Of a stretch of DNA of 42,165 bases, positions 34,617-42,165 are shown piece by piece (within the stretch, counting starts at the first letter, position 1; each line of letters opens with the position of its first letter). The DNA comes from an uncultured Lachnospiraceae bacterium. GTDB lineage: Bacteria; Bacillota; Clostridia; Lachnospirales; Lachnospiraceae. The stretch covers positions 1 through 42,165 of the forward strand of contig CAJUFU010000016.1 in assembly GCA_910585555.1 (NCBI GenBank), read 5' to 3'. The notes below the pieces were generated by a model that searched no databases, was not told the origin of the DNA, and saw only the letters and a program-made list of their open reading frames with translations. The position numbers and the translations under genes were made by a program.

Positions 34617-34735
34617 GCCGTGTGCGCTCGAAAAACCTTCGGTTTTCCTCGCTCACGGGCTTCGCCCTGTCACGACGTAATCTGTCAAAACTGCCTGCAA
34701 GCAGTCAGTTTGCCATTTTACGTCGTGTACACGGC
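34617..34735. repeat. 119-bp cloverleaf-like palindromic element
   Basis: An outer stem pairs GCCGTGTGC (34617-34625) with GTACACGGC (34727-34735), eight of nine. Inside are three hairpins: 34622-34656 (16-bp imperfect stem, TTC loop), 34657-34667 (GGGC-TTC-GCCC), and 34671-34727 (about 27 bp imperfect, CACGACGTAA / TTACGTCGTG at its base). It fills the gap between the purO stop and the purH-type gene, ending 3 bp from the purO stop codon. It has no U-run on either side. Hairpin-rich units like this are often repeated palindromes or structured RNAs; I do not recognise it as a named family. Confidence 0.6.
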
Positions 34736-34738
34736 TCA

Positions 34739-35452
34739 TTATTCATGCACATTGATAATTCTCGTCTCATATTTGCCGGTAGCGATCTCGATATAGCGCA
34801 CAAAAAGAGAAACTTTATTTTCTTCGTTCAAATTCTCCCACACCGTCTTCGTAAAGCTGTCAATATCTCCTTCAAGCGCTACCAGCGTGGGTTCCCCCTC
34901 GAAGCTGGGAAGCGGATTGCCGTCACCCATGTAGGTATGGATAAACCGTCCCTCGCCCGCCTTTGGATTCTCGTAGGCAAAGGTATAGCGGTTACAGGAG
35001 GACGGATCGCCCTGGTCGCTCTTTAAAATGGACATGGCATAATTATAGCCGCCGTTTTCGATATGCAGAATACCGGAAATGCGGGGTGTGTAGTTGGGAG
35101 CGTCTGGCTCAAAAGTCCTGGTGCGCAGCGCCTGTTCAAAGGTCTGCTGTTTATCCATCAATTCATAGATTGTATCTGTCTGATCACCATTGGTCACGAT
35201 GGTCTTGTTCCCCAGTACACGTACCGGCGCATAGATGATCAGGCTGGGATCCTCTAATTTGGAGGGGTCGAACGCCTGTGTCCGAATTCCCTCTCCATCT
35301 TCTATGAACACGCGGTTCCTGCTGTTACTGCTTCTTCCCATAATAAAGTATGCCATAATGGCATACTTTTCGTCCGCCGATTTCCCGATTACGATGCCGC
35401 GTCCCGGATAGGCGTTCCCTGCCAGTTCTTCTGCCAATGAAATTTTCTGCAT
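34739..35452 (-). CDS. purO: IMP cyclohydrolase, PurO type
   Basis: This type closes FAICAR to IMP, the last step of purine synthesis. The 237-residue protein resembles the archaeal-type IMP cyclohydrolase family (PF07826): YPGRGIVIGKSADEKYAIMAYFIMGR at the start (GRSSNSRNRVF being the conserved Arg-rich patch), IIYAPVRVLG, VTNGDQTDTI and an acidic/aromatic C-terminal half. It is unlike the MGS-fold cyclohydrolase of bacterial PurH. I chose ATG 35452 (GGAGG 5 nt before) rather than GTG 35464. It is 19 bp after the sensor-like gene and 180 bp before the transformylase gene, so the two last steps are encoded side by side. Confidence 0.87.
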   Translation of the reverse strand: MQKISLAEELAGNAYPGRGIVIGKSADEKYAIMAYFIMGRSSNSRNRVFIEDGEGIRTQAFDPSKLEDPSLIIYAPVRVLGNKTIVTNGDQTDTIYELMDKQQTFEQALRTRTFEPDAPNYTPRISGILHIENGGYNYAMSILKSDQGDPSSCNRYTFAYENPKAGEGRFIHTYMGDGNPLPSFEGEPTLVALEGDIDSFTKTVWENLNEENKVSLFVRYIEIATGKYETRIINVHE

Positions 35453-35470
35453 CTTCTCCTCCACTCTCGT

Positions 35471-36931
35471 TTACTTTACTTGTTTTTTCTTAGACCTGGT
35501 CCGCGGCACAGGTTTTTCAACGCCGCGTTCCGTATCGTCCTGCTTTTCTTGTGTTTCCTGTTTTTCCTGTTTGTCCTGCTTCTGCTGTTTTTCCTGCTCC
35601 TGTTGATACATCTTTTTCTCTGTGATGTCACAGATGGAACACAGCAGTACTTTTCTGCTGTCCGCCCAGGTAAGCTCTTTATAAAAAAGCTCATACCAGC
35701 AACAGCGGTCCTCCCTGTATATTTCCAAATTTCCGCTGTCCTTTTCTTTAGGAATACTGCTTTCAAAGATATCAGCAAGCACATTTTGCTCCAATTCTTC
35801 TGGAAATGCGCTGCGAAGTCTCCCATTTGCGAAGAGTATTTTACCGGTTTCTTTGTCCCGCAGATAGACGGCGCTGCCTACATGGTCAAGAATTTCTTCC
35901 AGTATGGCATTGGAATCCCTCTGCACATCTTGGTGCATCCGCCTGGTAAGAATACTCTGCAGCACACGCACCGCATCATTTAAGAACTTAACTTCCTCCA
36001 GATCCCAGGTGTGGCTGCGTTTTCTCACTTCGAAACAGGCATACAGGCTGATCTTATCTTCTACCTTGACTGGCATGACCGCCAGCGCTGTAAGCCCGCT
36101 TTTCTTTAAATCCTTCTCCAATTCTTCCCCACAGGTGCCGGAAGAAATGACTAACGGTTTCTCCCGGTACAGATAGGCTGGTCTTGGCTGACACCCCGCC
36201 TGGTCAAAGGAGGAAACCGCCCCTTTAGCGCACCATTCTGCGGTCACGGCAATCCTATCCTGATTTTCCCCGCATACTGTACACAGATAGGCATTATCCA
36301 GCCTGAGAAATGTCCCTGTGTCATTCAGGATTACCTTCATAACTTCTTCGATTGGCGCCTCACTGTCTAACAGCTGCATCACCTCTGTGGCTGCCTCCAT
36401 GCGCCGAAACGCTGCCTCCGTCCCGGCTTTGTAATACTGCCCTTGTCCGTCCTGCAGCTGTACATCCTGTGTGGAAAGCTTATGACACACAATCTGCTGG
36501 CTGATCTCCCGCAGAAGATCTAAGGCTGTGGTAAATCGAGCCAGGGTAGTCTGATAGGCAAAGGCTGCCGCAAAGGCCCGCCCTTCCTCGGTAGGCGCAT
36601 CTGAAAACACTGCGCAGACCAGCCAGGTAATGACCGGCCTGCCCTGCTCTTTGATACAGACGGCCGCATATTTTAGGGCCTCATTCTCTGTATCCTCTAC
36701 CGCCTGCTCTTCCAAACTGCTTTTCCCCACCCTGCTGCAAAGAGAATGCATCTGTTCTTTTGACACCACATTCATGAGGCGTTCCACATCTTCTTTCTCA
36801 CCCGACAGTTCCGAAAGGGGCTCTCCCTCACTGTCTAAGCACATTGCATAGATTCCTGCCATGAGGCAGAATTTGTCCTGCAATTTCTTGATAACATCTT
36901 TTTCAATAATCCTGTTATAGATACCGTCCAT
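35471..36931 (-). CDS. Orphan GAF/PAS sensory protein with Gln/Lys tail
   Basis: A 486-residue cytosolic protein. Residues 1-150 look like a distant PocR-type sensory domain (LQDKFCLMAGIYAMCLDSEG), but the typical CHAGL segment is missing. Residues about 180-330 fit a GAF fold (IEEVMKVILNDTGTFLRLDNAYL; LVISSGTCGEELEKDLKKSG). Residues about 340-435 fit a PAS domain (SAVYLRDKETGKILFAN). After about 440 comes a Gln/Glu/Lys-rich repeat and a basic end (TRSKKKQVK). No GGDEF, EAL, kinase or DNA-binding domain follows. It may bind a partner or be the sensor half of a lost signalling protein. The RBS is weak (GAAGAAG). It lies between guaB and purO. Confidence 0.72.
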   Translation of the reverse strand: MDGIYNRIIEKDVIKKLQDKFCLMAGIYAMCLDSEGEPLSELSGEKEDVERLMNVVSKEQMHSLCSRVGKSSLEEQAVEDTENEALKYAAVCIKEQGRPVITWLVCAVFSDAPTEEGRAFAAAFAYQTTLARFTTALDLLREISQQIVCHKLSTQDVQLQDGQGQYYKAGTEAAFRRMEAATEVMQLLDSEAPIEEVMKVILNDTGTFLRLDNAYLCTVCGENQDRIAVTAEWCAKGAVSSFDQAGCQPRPAYLYREKPLVISSGTCGEELEKDLKKSGLTALAVMPVKVEDKISLYACFEVRKRSHTWDLEEVKFLNDAVRVLQSILTRRMHQDVQRDSNAILEEILDHVGSAVYLRDKETGKILFANGRLRSAFPEELEQNVLADIFESSIPKEKDSGNLEIYREDRCCWYELFYKELTWADSRKVLLCSICDITEKKMYQQEQEKQQKQDKQEKQETQEKQDDTERGVEKPVPRTRSKKKQVK

Positions 36932-37002
36932 TTGTTTTCTTCTTCATCATGCTCTCTGCAAGCATCTGTCTGCTTTCTATCATTATGCCCTGCTCTTTAC
37001 AC

Positions 37003-38457
37003 CTACTCGTCCACACTGTAATTGGGCGCTTCTTTCGTGATATGAATATCATGAGGATGGCTCTCTTTTAAGGACGCCGCAGAAATCTTCACGAACCGTC
37101 CGTTCTGCTTGAGTTCCTCGATGGTGGCCGTACCGCAGTAACCCATACCGGAACGAAGGCCGCCCATCAGCTGGAATACCGTATCCTCCACGCTTCCCTT
37201 GTAAGCCACGCGCCCTTCCACGCCTTCCGGCACAAGCTTCTTGGCGTCATTTTGGAAATAGCGGTCTTTACTTCCGTTCTCCATAGCCGCAATAGACCCC
37301 ATGCCACGATATACCTTGTATTTTCTTCCCTGATACAGTTCATAAGTTCCCGGACTCTCTTCACATCCCGCAAACATACTGCCCATCATGCAGACATTGC
37401 CGCCAGCCGCAATGGCCTTGGTCATATCGCCGGAATATTTAATGCCGCCGTCCGCAATGATCGGCACGCCATATTCTTTTGCCACCGCATAAGCATCCAT
37501 AATCGCTGAGATCTGCGGCACACCGATGCCTGCCACCACTCTGGTGGTACAGATAGAACCGGGACCGATACCCACTTTCACGGCATCCGCACCCGCTTCA
37601 ATCAACGCTTTCGTGCCCTCTCCCGTAGCCACATTGCCGGCAATCACCTGCAGTTCGGGGAACTTTTCCTTGATCATTCTGATACAGCGCAGTACATTCT
37701 CGGAATGACCATGAGCGGAATCCAGCACCACCACATCCACCTTGGCATCCATCAATGCCTTCACTCTGTCGAGCACATTTGCCGTGATGCCTACAGCCGC
37801 TCCGCACAAAAGCCTTCCCTGTCTGTCCTTCGCAGCGAGCGGATATTTGATGGTCTTCTCAATATCCTTGATGGTGATAAGTCCCACCAGATTATAGTCA
37901 TCATCAACGATGGGCAGCTTTTCTTTCCGTGCCTGTGCCAAAATCTTTTTGGCTTCATCCAGCGTGATACCGGCTTTTGCCGTAATCAAATTCTCGGATG
38001 TCATAGACTCTTTGATTTTTTTCGTGAAATCTGTCTCGAATTTCAAATCTCGATTGGTAATGATTCCGACTAACTTTCTGCCCTCGGTAATAGGCACGCC
38101 GGAAATTCTGAACTTGGCCATCAGCGCATCGGCCTCGGCCAGGGTATGATCCGGATTCAAAGTAAATGGGTCCGTGATGACGCCGTTCTCTGAGCGTTTG
38201 ACCTTATCTACTTCCTCGGCCTGCGCCTCAATGGACATGTTCTTGTGGATGATACCGATACCGCCCTGTCTTGCCATGGCGATTGCCATCCTGTACTCTG
38301 TCACAGTATCCATGCCGGCACTCATCATGGGAATATTGAGTTTAATCTTTTTCGTTAGATACGTTGTTAAGTCCACTTGATTGGGAATCACCTGGGAATA
38401 ACCAGGCACCAAAAGTACATCATCAAAAGTAATCCCTTCGCCAATAATCTGACCCAT
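37003..38457 (-). CDS. guaB: IMP dehydrogenase
   Basis: GuaB oxidises IMP to XMP with NAD, the committed step to GMP. The 484-residue protein has the barrel start GEGITFDDVLLVPGYS, two CBS domains (about 95-205), the active-site Cys loop GPGSICTTR, DGGIKYSGDMTKAIAAG and the flap YRGMGSIAAM. Length is normal. ATG 38457 follows AGGAGG at 7 nt. Upstream terminator 38504-38525 separates it from the DUF6106-like gene. It feeds on the product of the purine genes just downstream. A weak promoter (TTGCGC, 18 bp, TAATAT) overlapping the terminator is possible. Confidence 0.96.
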   Translation of the reverse strand: MGQIIGEGITFDDVLLVPGYSQVIPNQVDLTTYLTKKIKLNIPMMSAGMDTVTEYRMAIAMARQGGIGIIHKNMSIEAQAEEVDKVKRSENGVITDPFTLNPDHTLAEADALMAKFRISGVPITEGRKLVGIITNRDLKFETDFTKKIKESMTSENLITAKAGITLDEAKKILAQARKEKLPIVDDDYNLVGLITIKDIEKTIKYPLAAKDRQGRLLCGAAVGITANVLDRVKALMDAKVDVVVLDSAHGHSENVLRCIRMIKEKFPELQVIAGNVATGEGTKALIEAGADAVKVGIGPGSICTTRVVAGIGVPQISAIMDAYAVAKEYGVPIIADGGIKYSGDMTKAIAAGGNVCMMGSMFAGCEESPGTYELYQGRKYKVYRGMGSIAAMENGSKDRYFQNDAKKLVPEGVEGRVAYKGSVEDTVFQLMGGLRSGMGYCGTATIEELKQNGRFVKISAASLKESHPHDIHITKEAPNYSVDE

Positions 38458-38503
38458 TTTGTCTCCTCCTGTTGTTAAGCATATTATTTCCAGTTACATA
38501 AAA

Positions 38504-38525
38504 AGCGCAAAATCTCTTTTGCGCT
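38504..38525 (-). terminator. Terminator after the DUF6106-like gene
   Basis: A perfect 9-bp stem AGCGCAAAA / TTTTGCGCT with a 4-nt loop (GAGA on the minus strand), followed by TTTTATG. It lies 13 bp after the stop at 38538. Confidence 0.88.
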
Positions 38526-38537
38526 GATTATTTATCA

Positions 38538-39032
38538 TCAATCTCGAAACACCTTTCTGGGCGCAACACCCTGTATCGCCCTGATCATCTCCTCATTGGG
38601 TTCAAAGACCAGTTTGATATCTCCATTGCATACCATCATATAGCGTTTTTCCGGCTGATTCGCTATGCCTGAACTGTAATCCAGTGTCTTCGTATTGCGG
38701 TTCCTATAAGAATCCAGTCTGTGGGAATTCAAAGGCGCCATAATTTCCATCTGATCAATCGGGTAATTGCCCACTTTCTTCCGCCTGCTCTTAGCCATGA
38801 CCTTATCGATGCTGACCTCTTTGTCCACATATAGATATTCATATTCAACCTCTGCGTTTAAGTAAACAAAATAAGCTGCTACGCCAGTTACCGCAGCCAC
38901 CACAAGCCCCGGCAGAAAGGGAATTCCAATCACCACAAAAACCACCGTCAGCATAATCAGTAATACCTTCAAAAAGGTCATTACTGTGGAAGATTTCCTT
39001 GCCACCAGACATTCCACATAACTTTCACTCAT
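38538..39032 (-). CDS. Small two-helix membrane protein, DUF6106-like
   Basis: A 164-residue protein. MSESYVECLVARK precedes two close membrane helices (about 20-42 and 44-60), followed by a cytosolic or outside domain of about 100 residues with EVEYEYLYVDKEVSIDKV and KSRRKKVGNYPIDQMEIM. The pattern recalls DUF6106, from memory and unchecked. The ATG at 39032 fits the family-like start; AGGAG lies 13 nt upstream and AGGG 8 nt upstream. The frame to 39080 runs into the promoter leader. A good promoter is at 39095-39123. Function unknown. Confidence 0.75.
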   Translation of the reverse strand: MSESYVECLVARKSSTVMTFLKVLLIMLTVVFVVIGIPFLPGLVVAAVTGVAAYFVYLNAEVEYEYLYVDKEVSIDKVMAKSRRKKVGNYPIDQMEIMAPLNSHRLDSYRNRNTKTLDYSSGIANQPEKRYMMVCNGDIKLVFEPNEEMIRAIQGVAPRKVFRD

Positions 39033-39094
39033 CTTTATAACCCTGCTCCTTTCACAGTGCGCATTCTTATGTCCCCTCACGAAATATTAAAAAT

Positions 39095-39123
39095 ATCATA
39101 TAACAAATCCGAAAAAGTTTCAA
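39095..39123 (-). promoter_or_regulatory. Promoter of the DUF6106-like gene
   Basis: Minus strand: TTGAAA (39123-39118), 17-bp spacer, TATGAT (39100-39095). A typical sigma-A promoter about 60 nt before the start at 39032. It is divergent from the promoter at 39191-39219. Confidence 0.75.
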
Positions 39124-39190
39124 GAGAATGTGGCATAAAATGGACATCCTATGTTTTATACTTTTTTAAGGAAGATTTACCAACGTTTCA

Positions 39191-39219
39191 TTGACATGGC
39201 GCCCTTTAAAAAGTATGAT
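39191..39219 (+). promoter_or_regulatory. Promoter of the anchored protein gene
   Basis: TTGACA (39191-39196), 17-bp spacer, TATGAT (39214-39219). It matches 11 of 12 consensus positions. The start would be near 39226, about 60 nt before the ATG at 39287. This shows that the longer open frame beginning at 39191 is not the true gene start. Confidence 0.85.
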
Positions 39220-39286
39220 GGTTTCAGTATATTTTACCTCATTTACAGTATTGTCGAAGGCTTTTTACGAAAAGAGGAGGTTTCAT

Positions 39287-40117
39287 ATGTCGTCGCAGAT
39301 GTCAATCCATGATGAGATCAAAGAACAGCAGCAGAAAACAAAAAAGATGACCCTCAAGGGTAAATTTGCTTATTTTTGGGATTATTATAAAATACACACC
39401 TTGGTGGTCATTCTGGTGACAGCGTTTGTCATCTCCTTTATCCGGTCCTATGTGACGCACAAAGATTATGGTTTCTATGCCACCCTGATCAATGCGGCTT
39501 CCCCCACGGTAAGCGATGAAACCTCCGCCTTATGGGCAGATGAATTTCTGGAATTTGCGGGCATTGATTCCGACGATTACCAGGTCTATATTGACACAAC
39601 TGTGGTAATATCTGAGGATACAGGAACACCCTACGCTGCCGGCAGCCGGGAAAAAATGCTGGCCATGATGCAGGTGGGAGAAATAAACGCCATCATCTCC
39701 GACACGGAAGCCTTTGAAGGATATGCCCAGATGGAATATTTCTATGACCTGAGCTCTATTTTCACCAAAGAGGAGCTTGCCCCTTATCAGGACTATCTCT
39801 ATTACACGGATGCCGCCTCTTTTGGCAAAGACAGTGATGATATCCTTGCCTATGAAGAACTGCAAAAGGCTGTCTACGAGCAGGATATCGACCATGCCAA
39901 CCCTTCTTCCATGGAAAATCCCATAGCCGTCGGCATCTGTATCCCGGCGGACGGCAATAAACTGGCCGACGCCGGTTATTATACTTACCTGGCAGACAAT
40001 CACACTATGTTTCAGGGGCATCCCTCACAGACTGTATTGGGCATCCCCGTAAGCAGCAAGGAACCCCAGCTTGCGCTGAAGTTCCTGGAATATCTGGGCG
40101 TTTCATCCGCCCGGTAA
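39287..40117 (+). CDS. Membrane-anchored extracytoplasmic protein, binding-protein-like
   Basis: A 276-residue protein. A cytosolic segment with a Gln/Lys run (EIKEQQQKTKKM) is followed by LKGKFAYFWDYYKIHTLVV and one membrane helix (about 35-55), then about 220 acidic residues outside. The outside part has AGSREKMLAMMQVGEINAIISD, which resembles the hinge zone of type II solute-binding folds, and GIPVSSKEPQLALKFLEYLG near the end, also common in such proteins. There is no lipobox and no transporter nearby, so a transport role is uncertain. ATG 39287 follows AGGAGG at 6 nt. Similar anchored proteins seem common in Lachnospiraceae, by recollection only. Confidence 0.8.
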   Translation: MSSQMSIHDEIKEQQQKTKKMTLKGKFAYFWDYYKIHTLVVILVTAFVISFIRSYVTHKDYGFYATLINAASPTVSDETSALWADEFLEFAGIDSDDYQVYIDTTVVISEDTGTPYAAGSREKMLAMMQVGEINAIISDTEAFEGYAQMEYFYDLSSIFTKEELAPYQDYLYYTDAASFGKDSDDILAYEELQKAVYEQDIDHANPSSMENPIAVGICIPADGNKLADAGYYTYLADNHTMFQGHPSQTVLGIPVSSKEPQLALKFLEYLGVSSAR

Positions 40118-40163
40118 GCCTATGCCTGCGATGCTGTCCGGGCATCTTGACGCCGTCTTATCT

Positions 40164-41201
40164 CTATGCCAGTAGAGACTTCTTGGCTGTTTCCAGTGCC
40201 TCGATCACACTGTCGCACCACTGGTCAAATTCCGGATCTTCTCTCTGACATTCTTCCGGATGGGACAATACATAGTCCAGGGCAATCCGGGCACCCTGGT
40301 CAAAGCGCACTGTGGTCCTCATATCCGGTACTGCTGCCTTCAGCTTTCTGTTATCAAAAACCACCGATACAGCCTTATCTCCGAGCAGGCTCCCTTCAAA
40401 ATCATACCCCCGGGACTTTCCTGCCGCCGCCAGAAATCCTGAGGACACATGGTAAGCCTTTAACTCCACACCCAGCACATCTGCAATTGTGGCATAAATC
40501 TGGTTCCAGGTAAGGGTTTCATCGCCGGTAATCTGAAAAGCTTCCCCGATGGCATGTCTGTTTCCCATCAGCCCCCTATAGCCAATGGCAAAATCCTGAT
40601 TAAATGTGAGCGTCCACAGGGAAGTGCCGTCTCCCTGAATGATAACGGGCTTTCCCTCCATCATGCGTTTGATCACCTGCCAGAAGCCTTTGTCCCCATG
40701 CACGCCCAGGGGTACATGTCTCTCATCATAAGTGTGGCTGGGTCTTACGATGGTGACCGGAAATCCTTCTTCCCTGTACTTTTGCATCAAGAAATTCTCA
40801 CATGCAATCTTATCTCTGGAATACTGCCAGTGAGGATTGGCAAGGGTCGTGCCCTCCGTAATCACATAGCCGGCCGCAGGTTTATGATAGGCGGAGGCGG
40901 AACTTGTATAAATATACTGCCTTGTCTTCCCCTGAAAAAGTCTGTAATCCCGCTCCACATCCTTCACTGTAAAACCGATAAACTCACAGACAGCATCAAA
41001 GGTAAGATCTTTGATCTTCTCCGCCACATCCTGCTCCTCATTGATGTCTGCGATAATCTGATGGACGCCCGCCGGTATGACGTCCCTGCGGTTTCCCCTG
41101 TTGAGCAGCCAGACTTCCCAGCCTTCCTCTTTCGCAAGCTGCTTCACGATGGCGGTACTGATGACGCCTGTTCCTCCGATAAATAACGCTTTTTTCTTCA
41201 T
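40164..41201 (-). CDS. NAD-dependent epimerase/dehydratase (SDR family)
   Basis: A 345-residue extended-SDR protein. The Rossmann loop FIGGTGVIS (6-14) binds NAD(P). The likely catalytic residues are Ser in YTSSASAY and the Tyr/Lys pair in YSRDKIACE (YxxxK). The C-terminal half has IIQGDGTSLWTLTFNQDFA, typical of nucleotide-sugar epimerase relatives and of plant-like chloroplast stem-loop-binding proteins. The substrate is unknown. I chose ATG 41201 (AAGGA 9 nt upstream); the longer frame to 41264 passes through the likely promoter. It lies 147 bp after gatB and faces the anchored protein gene across a 46-bp gap. Confidence 0.88.
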   Translation of the reverse strand: MKKKALFIGGTGVISTAIVKQLAKEEGWEVWLLNRGNRRDVIPAGVHQIIADINEEQDVAEKIKDLTFDAVCEFIGFTVKDVERDYRLFQGKTRQYIYTSSASAYHKPAAGYVITEGTTLANPHWQYSRDKIACENFLMQKYREEGFPVTIVRPSHTYDERHVPLGVHGDKGFWQVIKRMMEGKPVIIQGDGTSLWTLTFNQDFAIGYRGLMGNRHAIGEAFQITGDETLTWNQIYATIADVLGVELKAYHVSSGFLAAAGKSRGYDFEGSLLGDKAVSVVFDNRKLKAAVPDMRTTVRFDQGARIALDYVLSHPEECQREDPEFDQWCDSVIEALETAKKSLLA

Positions 41202-41226
41202 CTTCTGTGTTCCTTTCTGCACATGG

Positions 41227-41254
41227 TTTATCATTCCGAATATCTTCCCGTCAA
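41227..41254 (-). promoter_or_regulatory. Candidate promoter of the SDR gene
   Basis: Minus strand: TTGACG (41254-41249), 16-bp spacer, GATAAA (41232-41227). The -35 is good and the -10 fair. It lies about 25 nt before the start at 41201. Confidence 0.45.
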
Positions 41255-41348
41255 AACTTTTCATCCTAATTCTAACACAGATATCTGACTGCGTCGTTTA
41301 CTTTGCACCTGTTCAGGCGCCGCTTTCTGCCTAACGTACGAAAAGCCG

Positions 41349-42165
41349 CTATAAAAGTTGCTTCAACAGCCGGTTCACGGCGCCAGGGTCAGCCTTCCCC
41401 TTCATAGCCTTCATGGTCTGTCCCACTAAGAACCCAATCGCCTTCTCTTTGCCCCCTCTGTAATCCGCCACAGACTGGGGATTGGCGGCAATCACTGCCT
41501 CCACGGCCTTCTTAAGGGCTCCCTCGTCATTGACGGTCTTAAGCCCTTTCTCCTCCACGTACTGTTCCGGGTCCACATCTTCTTCAAACATCACCTCGAA
41601 CACTTCCTTGGCCACAGAACTGTTGATAGCCCTTTCGTCCACAAGGCCGATCAGTTTCGCAAGATGCTCCGGGGAGAAGCGTAAATCCTGGGCATCCACT
41701 TCCTTTTCCTTCATCAAGCGCAGGGTCTCTCCCATCAGCCAGTTGGAAACCTTCTTCGGCTCCGCTCCAAGGGCCACGGCAGCCTCGAAGATATCCGCCA
41801 TATGCTTGGACTGGGTGATGATCTCAATGTCATAATCGGGAATGGCAAATTCCTCCCGGTAGCGCTTCATCTTTTCCTCGCGAAATTCCGGCTGTCTGTC
41901 ACGGATTTGTGCAAGCATCTCATCGCTGACCCTGATGGGCACAAGGTCCGGGTCAGGGAAATACCGATAATCCTGGGCGTCCTCCTTACTGCGCATGGCG
42001 TAGGACTCCCCCTTGCCGTCGTCCCATCTGCGGGTTTCCTGTACCACCTTTTCCCCGGCCTCTATTAAATCGATCTGGCGCTCTCTCTCCCCCGCAATGG
42101 CCCTGGAAATGGCCTTGAAGGAATTTAAGTTCTTCATCTCCGTGCGCACGCCAAACTCCTTCGCC
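41349..42165 (-). CDS. gatB: Asp-tRNA(Asn)/Glu-tRNA(Gln) amidotransferase subunit B, 5' end beyond window
   Basis: GatB is the kinase/tRNA-binding subunit of the GatCAB complex that converts Glu-tRNA(Gln) and Asp-tRNA(Asn) to their amide forms. About 270 C-terminal residues are present, out of about 475. They include RTEMKNLNSFKAI, ETRRWDDGKGESYAMRSKE and DYRYFPDPDLVPI of the cradle domain, the helical domain (about 110-200 of this part), and the YqeY/tail domain ending KGKADPGAVNRLLKQLL. The frame stays open to the window edge at 42165. The SDR gene follows after 147 bp; gatA and gatC should lie beyond the right edge. Confidence 0.95.
   Translation of the reverse strand, partial: AKEFGVRTEMKNLNSFKAISRAIAGERERQIDLIEAGEKVVQETRRWDDGKGESYAMRSKEDAQDYRYFPDPDLVPIRVSDEMLAQIRDRQPEFREEKMKRYREEFAIPDYDIEIITQSKHMADIFEAAVALGAEPKKVSNWLMGETLRLMKEKEVDAQDLRFSPEHLAKLIGLVDERAINSSVAKEVFEVMFEEDVDPEQYVEEKGLKTVNDEGALKKAVEAVIAANPQSVADYRGGKEKAIGFLVGQTMKAMKGKADPGAVNRLLKQLL

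Noticed and set aside
39191..39286. N-terminal extension of the anchored protein
   Set aside because: The first bases are the TTGACA of a near-consensus promoter, and a strong ribosome site precedes the ATG at 39287.
40554..41186. Plus-strand open frame of 210 residues opposite the SDR gene
   Set aside because: Antisense to a well-supported Rossmann-fold gene; no recognisable domain or ribosome site.
41280..41345. Terminator after gatB
   Set aside because: A 7-bp hairpin (GCGCCTG/CAGGTGC) exists but no U-run follows, so I do not call it.

Overview
The window looks like a chromosomal piece from an anaerobic, butyrate-forming member of the Clostridia, most likely Lachnospiraceae. This rests on a ptb-buk butyrate pair, an FMN-riboswitch-controlled ECF riboflavin transporter, the MEP isoprenoid enzyme IspD, a BlaI/M56 pair, GatB-type tRNA amidation, and several small membrane proteins of families I associate with that group. 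No insertion sequence, prophage, CRISPR array or rRNA was found. Nearly all genes lie on the minus strand; the exceptions are a three-gene plus-strand island (25322-27483) and one anchored protein (39287-40117).

Layout. 1-185: 5' part of a tRNA-Ser(UGA) with a textbook promoter. 186-6492: ispD, then a translation/tRNA-modification run transcribed leftward in the order ycxB-like, tsaE, tsaB, rimI, a small Zn-ribbon protein, rnz, a membrane-anchored protein, tsaD. Three proteins of the bacterial t6A pathway (TsaB, TsaD, TsaE) lie here, but TsaC is not in the window. 6620-10283: ATPase, membrane-fusion adaptor and MacB-type permease of a tripartite export system, preceded by phased repeats that look like response-regulator sites. 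10668-11963: AAA_14/DUF4143 ATPase. 12270-13406: RibU-like S component behind an FMN riboswitch. 13442-14966: M56 peptidase plus BlaI repressor behind a promoter covered by two identical dyads. 15095-16276: iron-type alcohol dehydrogenase. 16402-22561: a Cys-rich small protein and a complete oligopeptide ABC transporter (oppB-C-D-F-A). 22619-25009: tex.

25322-27483 (+): a protein with an Asn/Pro/Tyr-rich tail and DUF4190-like membrane part, an SprA-related putative metalloprotease, and a DUF975 membrane protein, ending at a bidirectional terminator. 27545-33361: ptb, buk, secA and prfB in tight series behind one strong promoter; prfB needs a +1 programmed frameshift. 33378-38457: a purine block in which the last two IMP steps are split between a transformylase-only PurH and a PurO-type cyclohydrolase, with guaB (IMP to XMP) upstream and an orphan GAF/PAS sensor between. 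A 119-bp cloverleaf-like palindromic element sits between the two purine genes. 38538-42165: a small membrane protein, an anchored extracytoplasmic protein, an SDR-type oxidoreductase/epimerase and the 3' part of gatB.

I did not find one clearly new multi-gene system. The strongest leads are the palindromic element at 34617-34735, the split purine pathway, the phased-repeat promoter of the export operon, the orphan BlaI/M56 switch, and the plus-strand island with its low-complexity tail. Start codons were chosen from Shine-Dalgarno spacing and family N-termini, and often lie inside the longest open frame.
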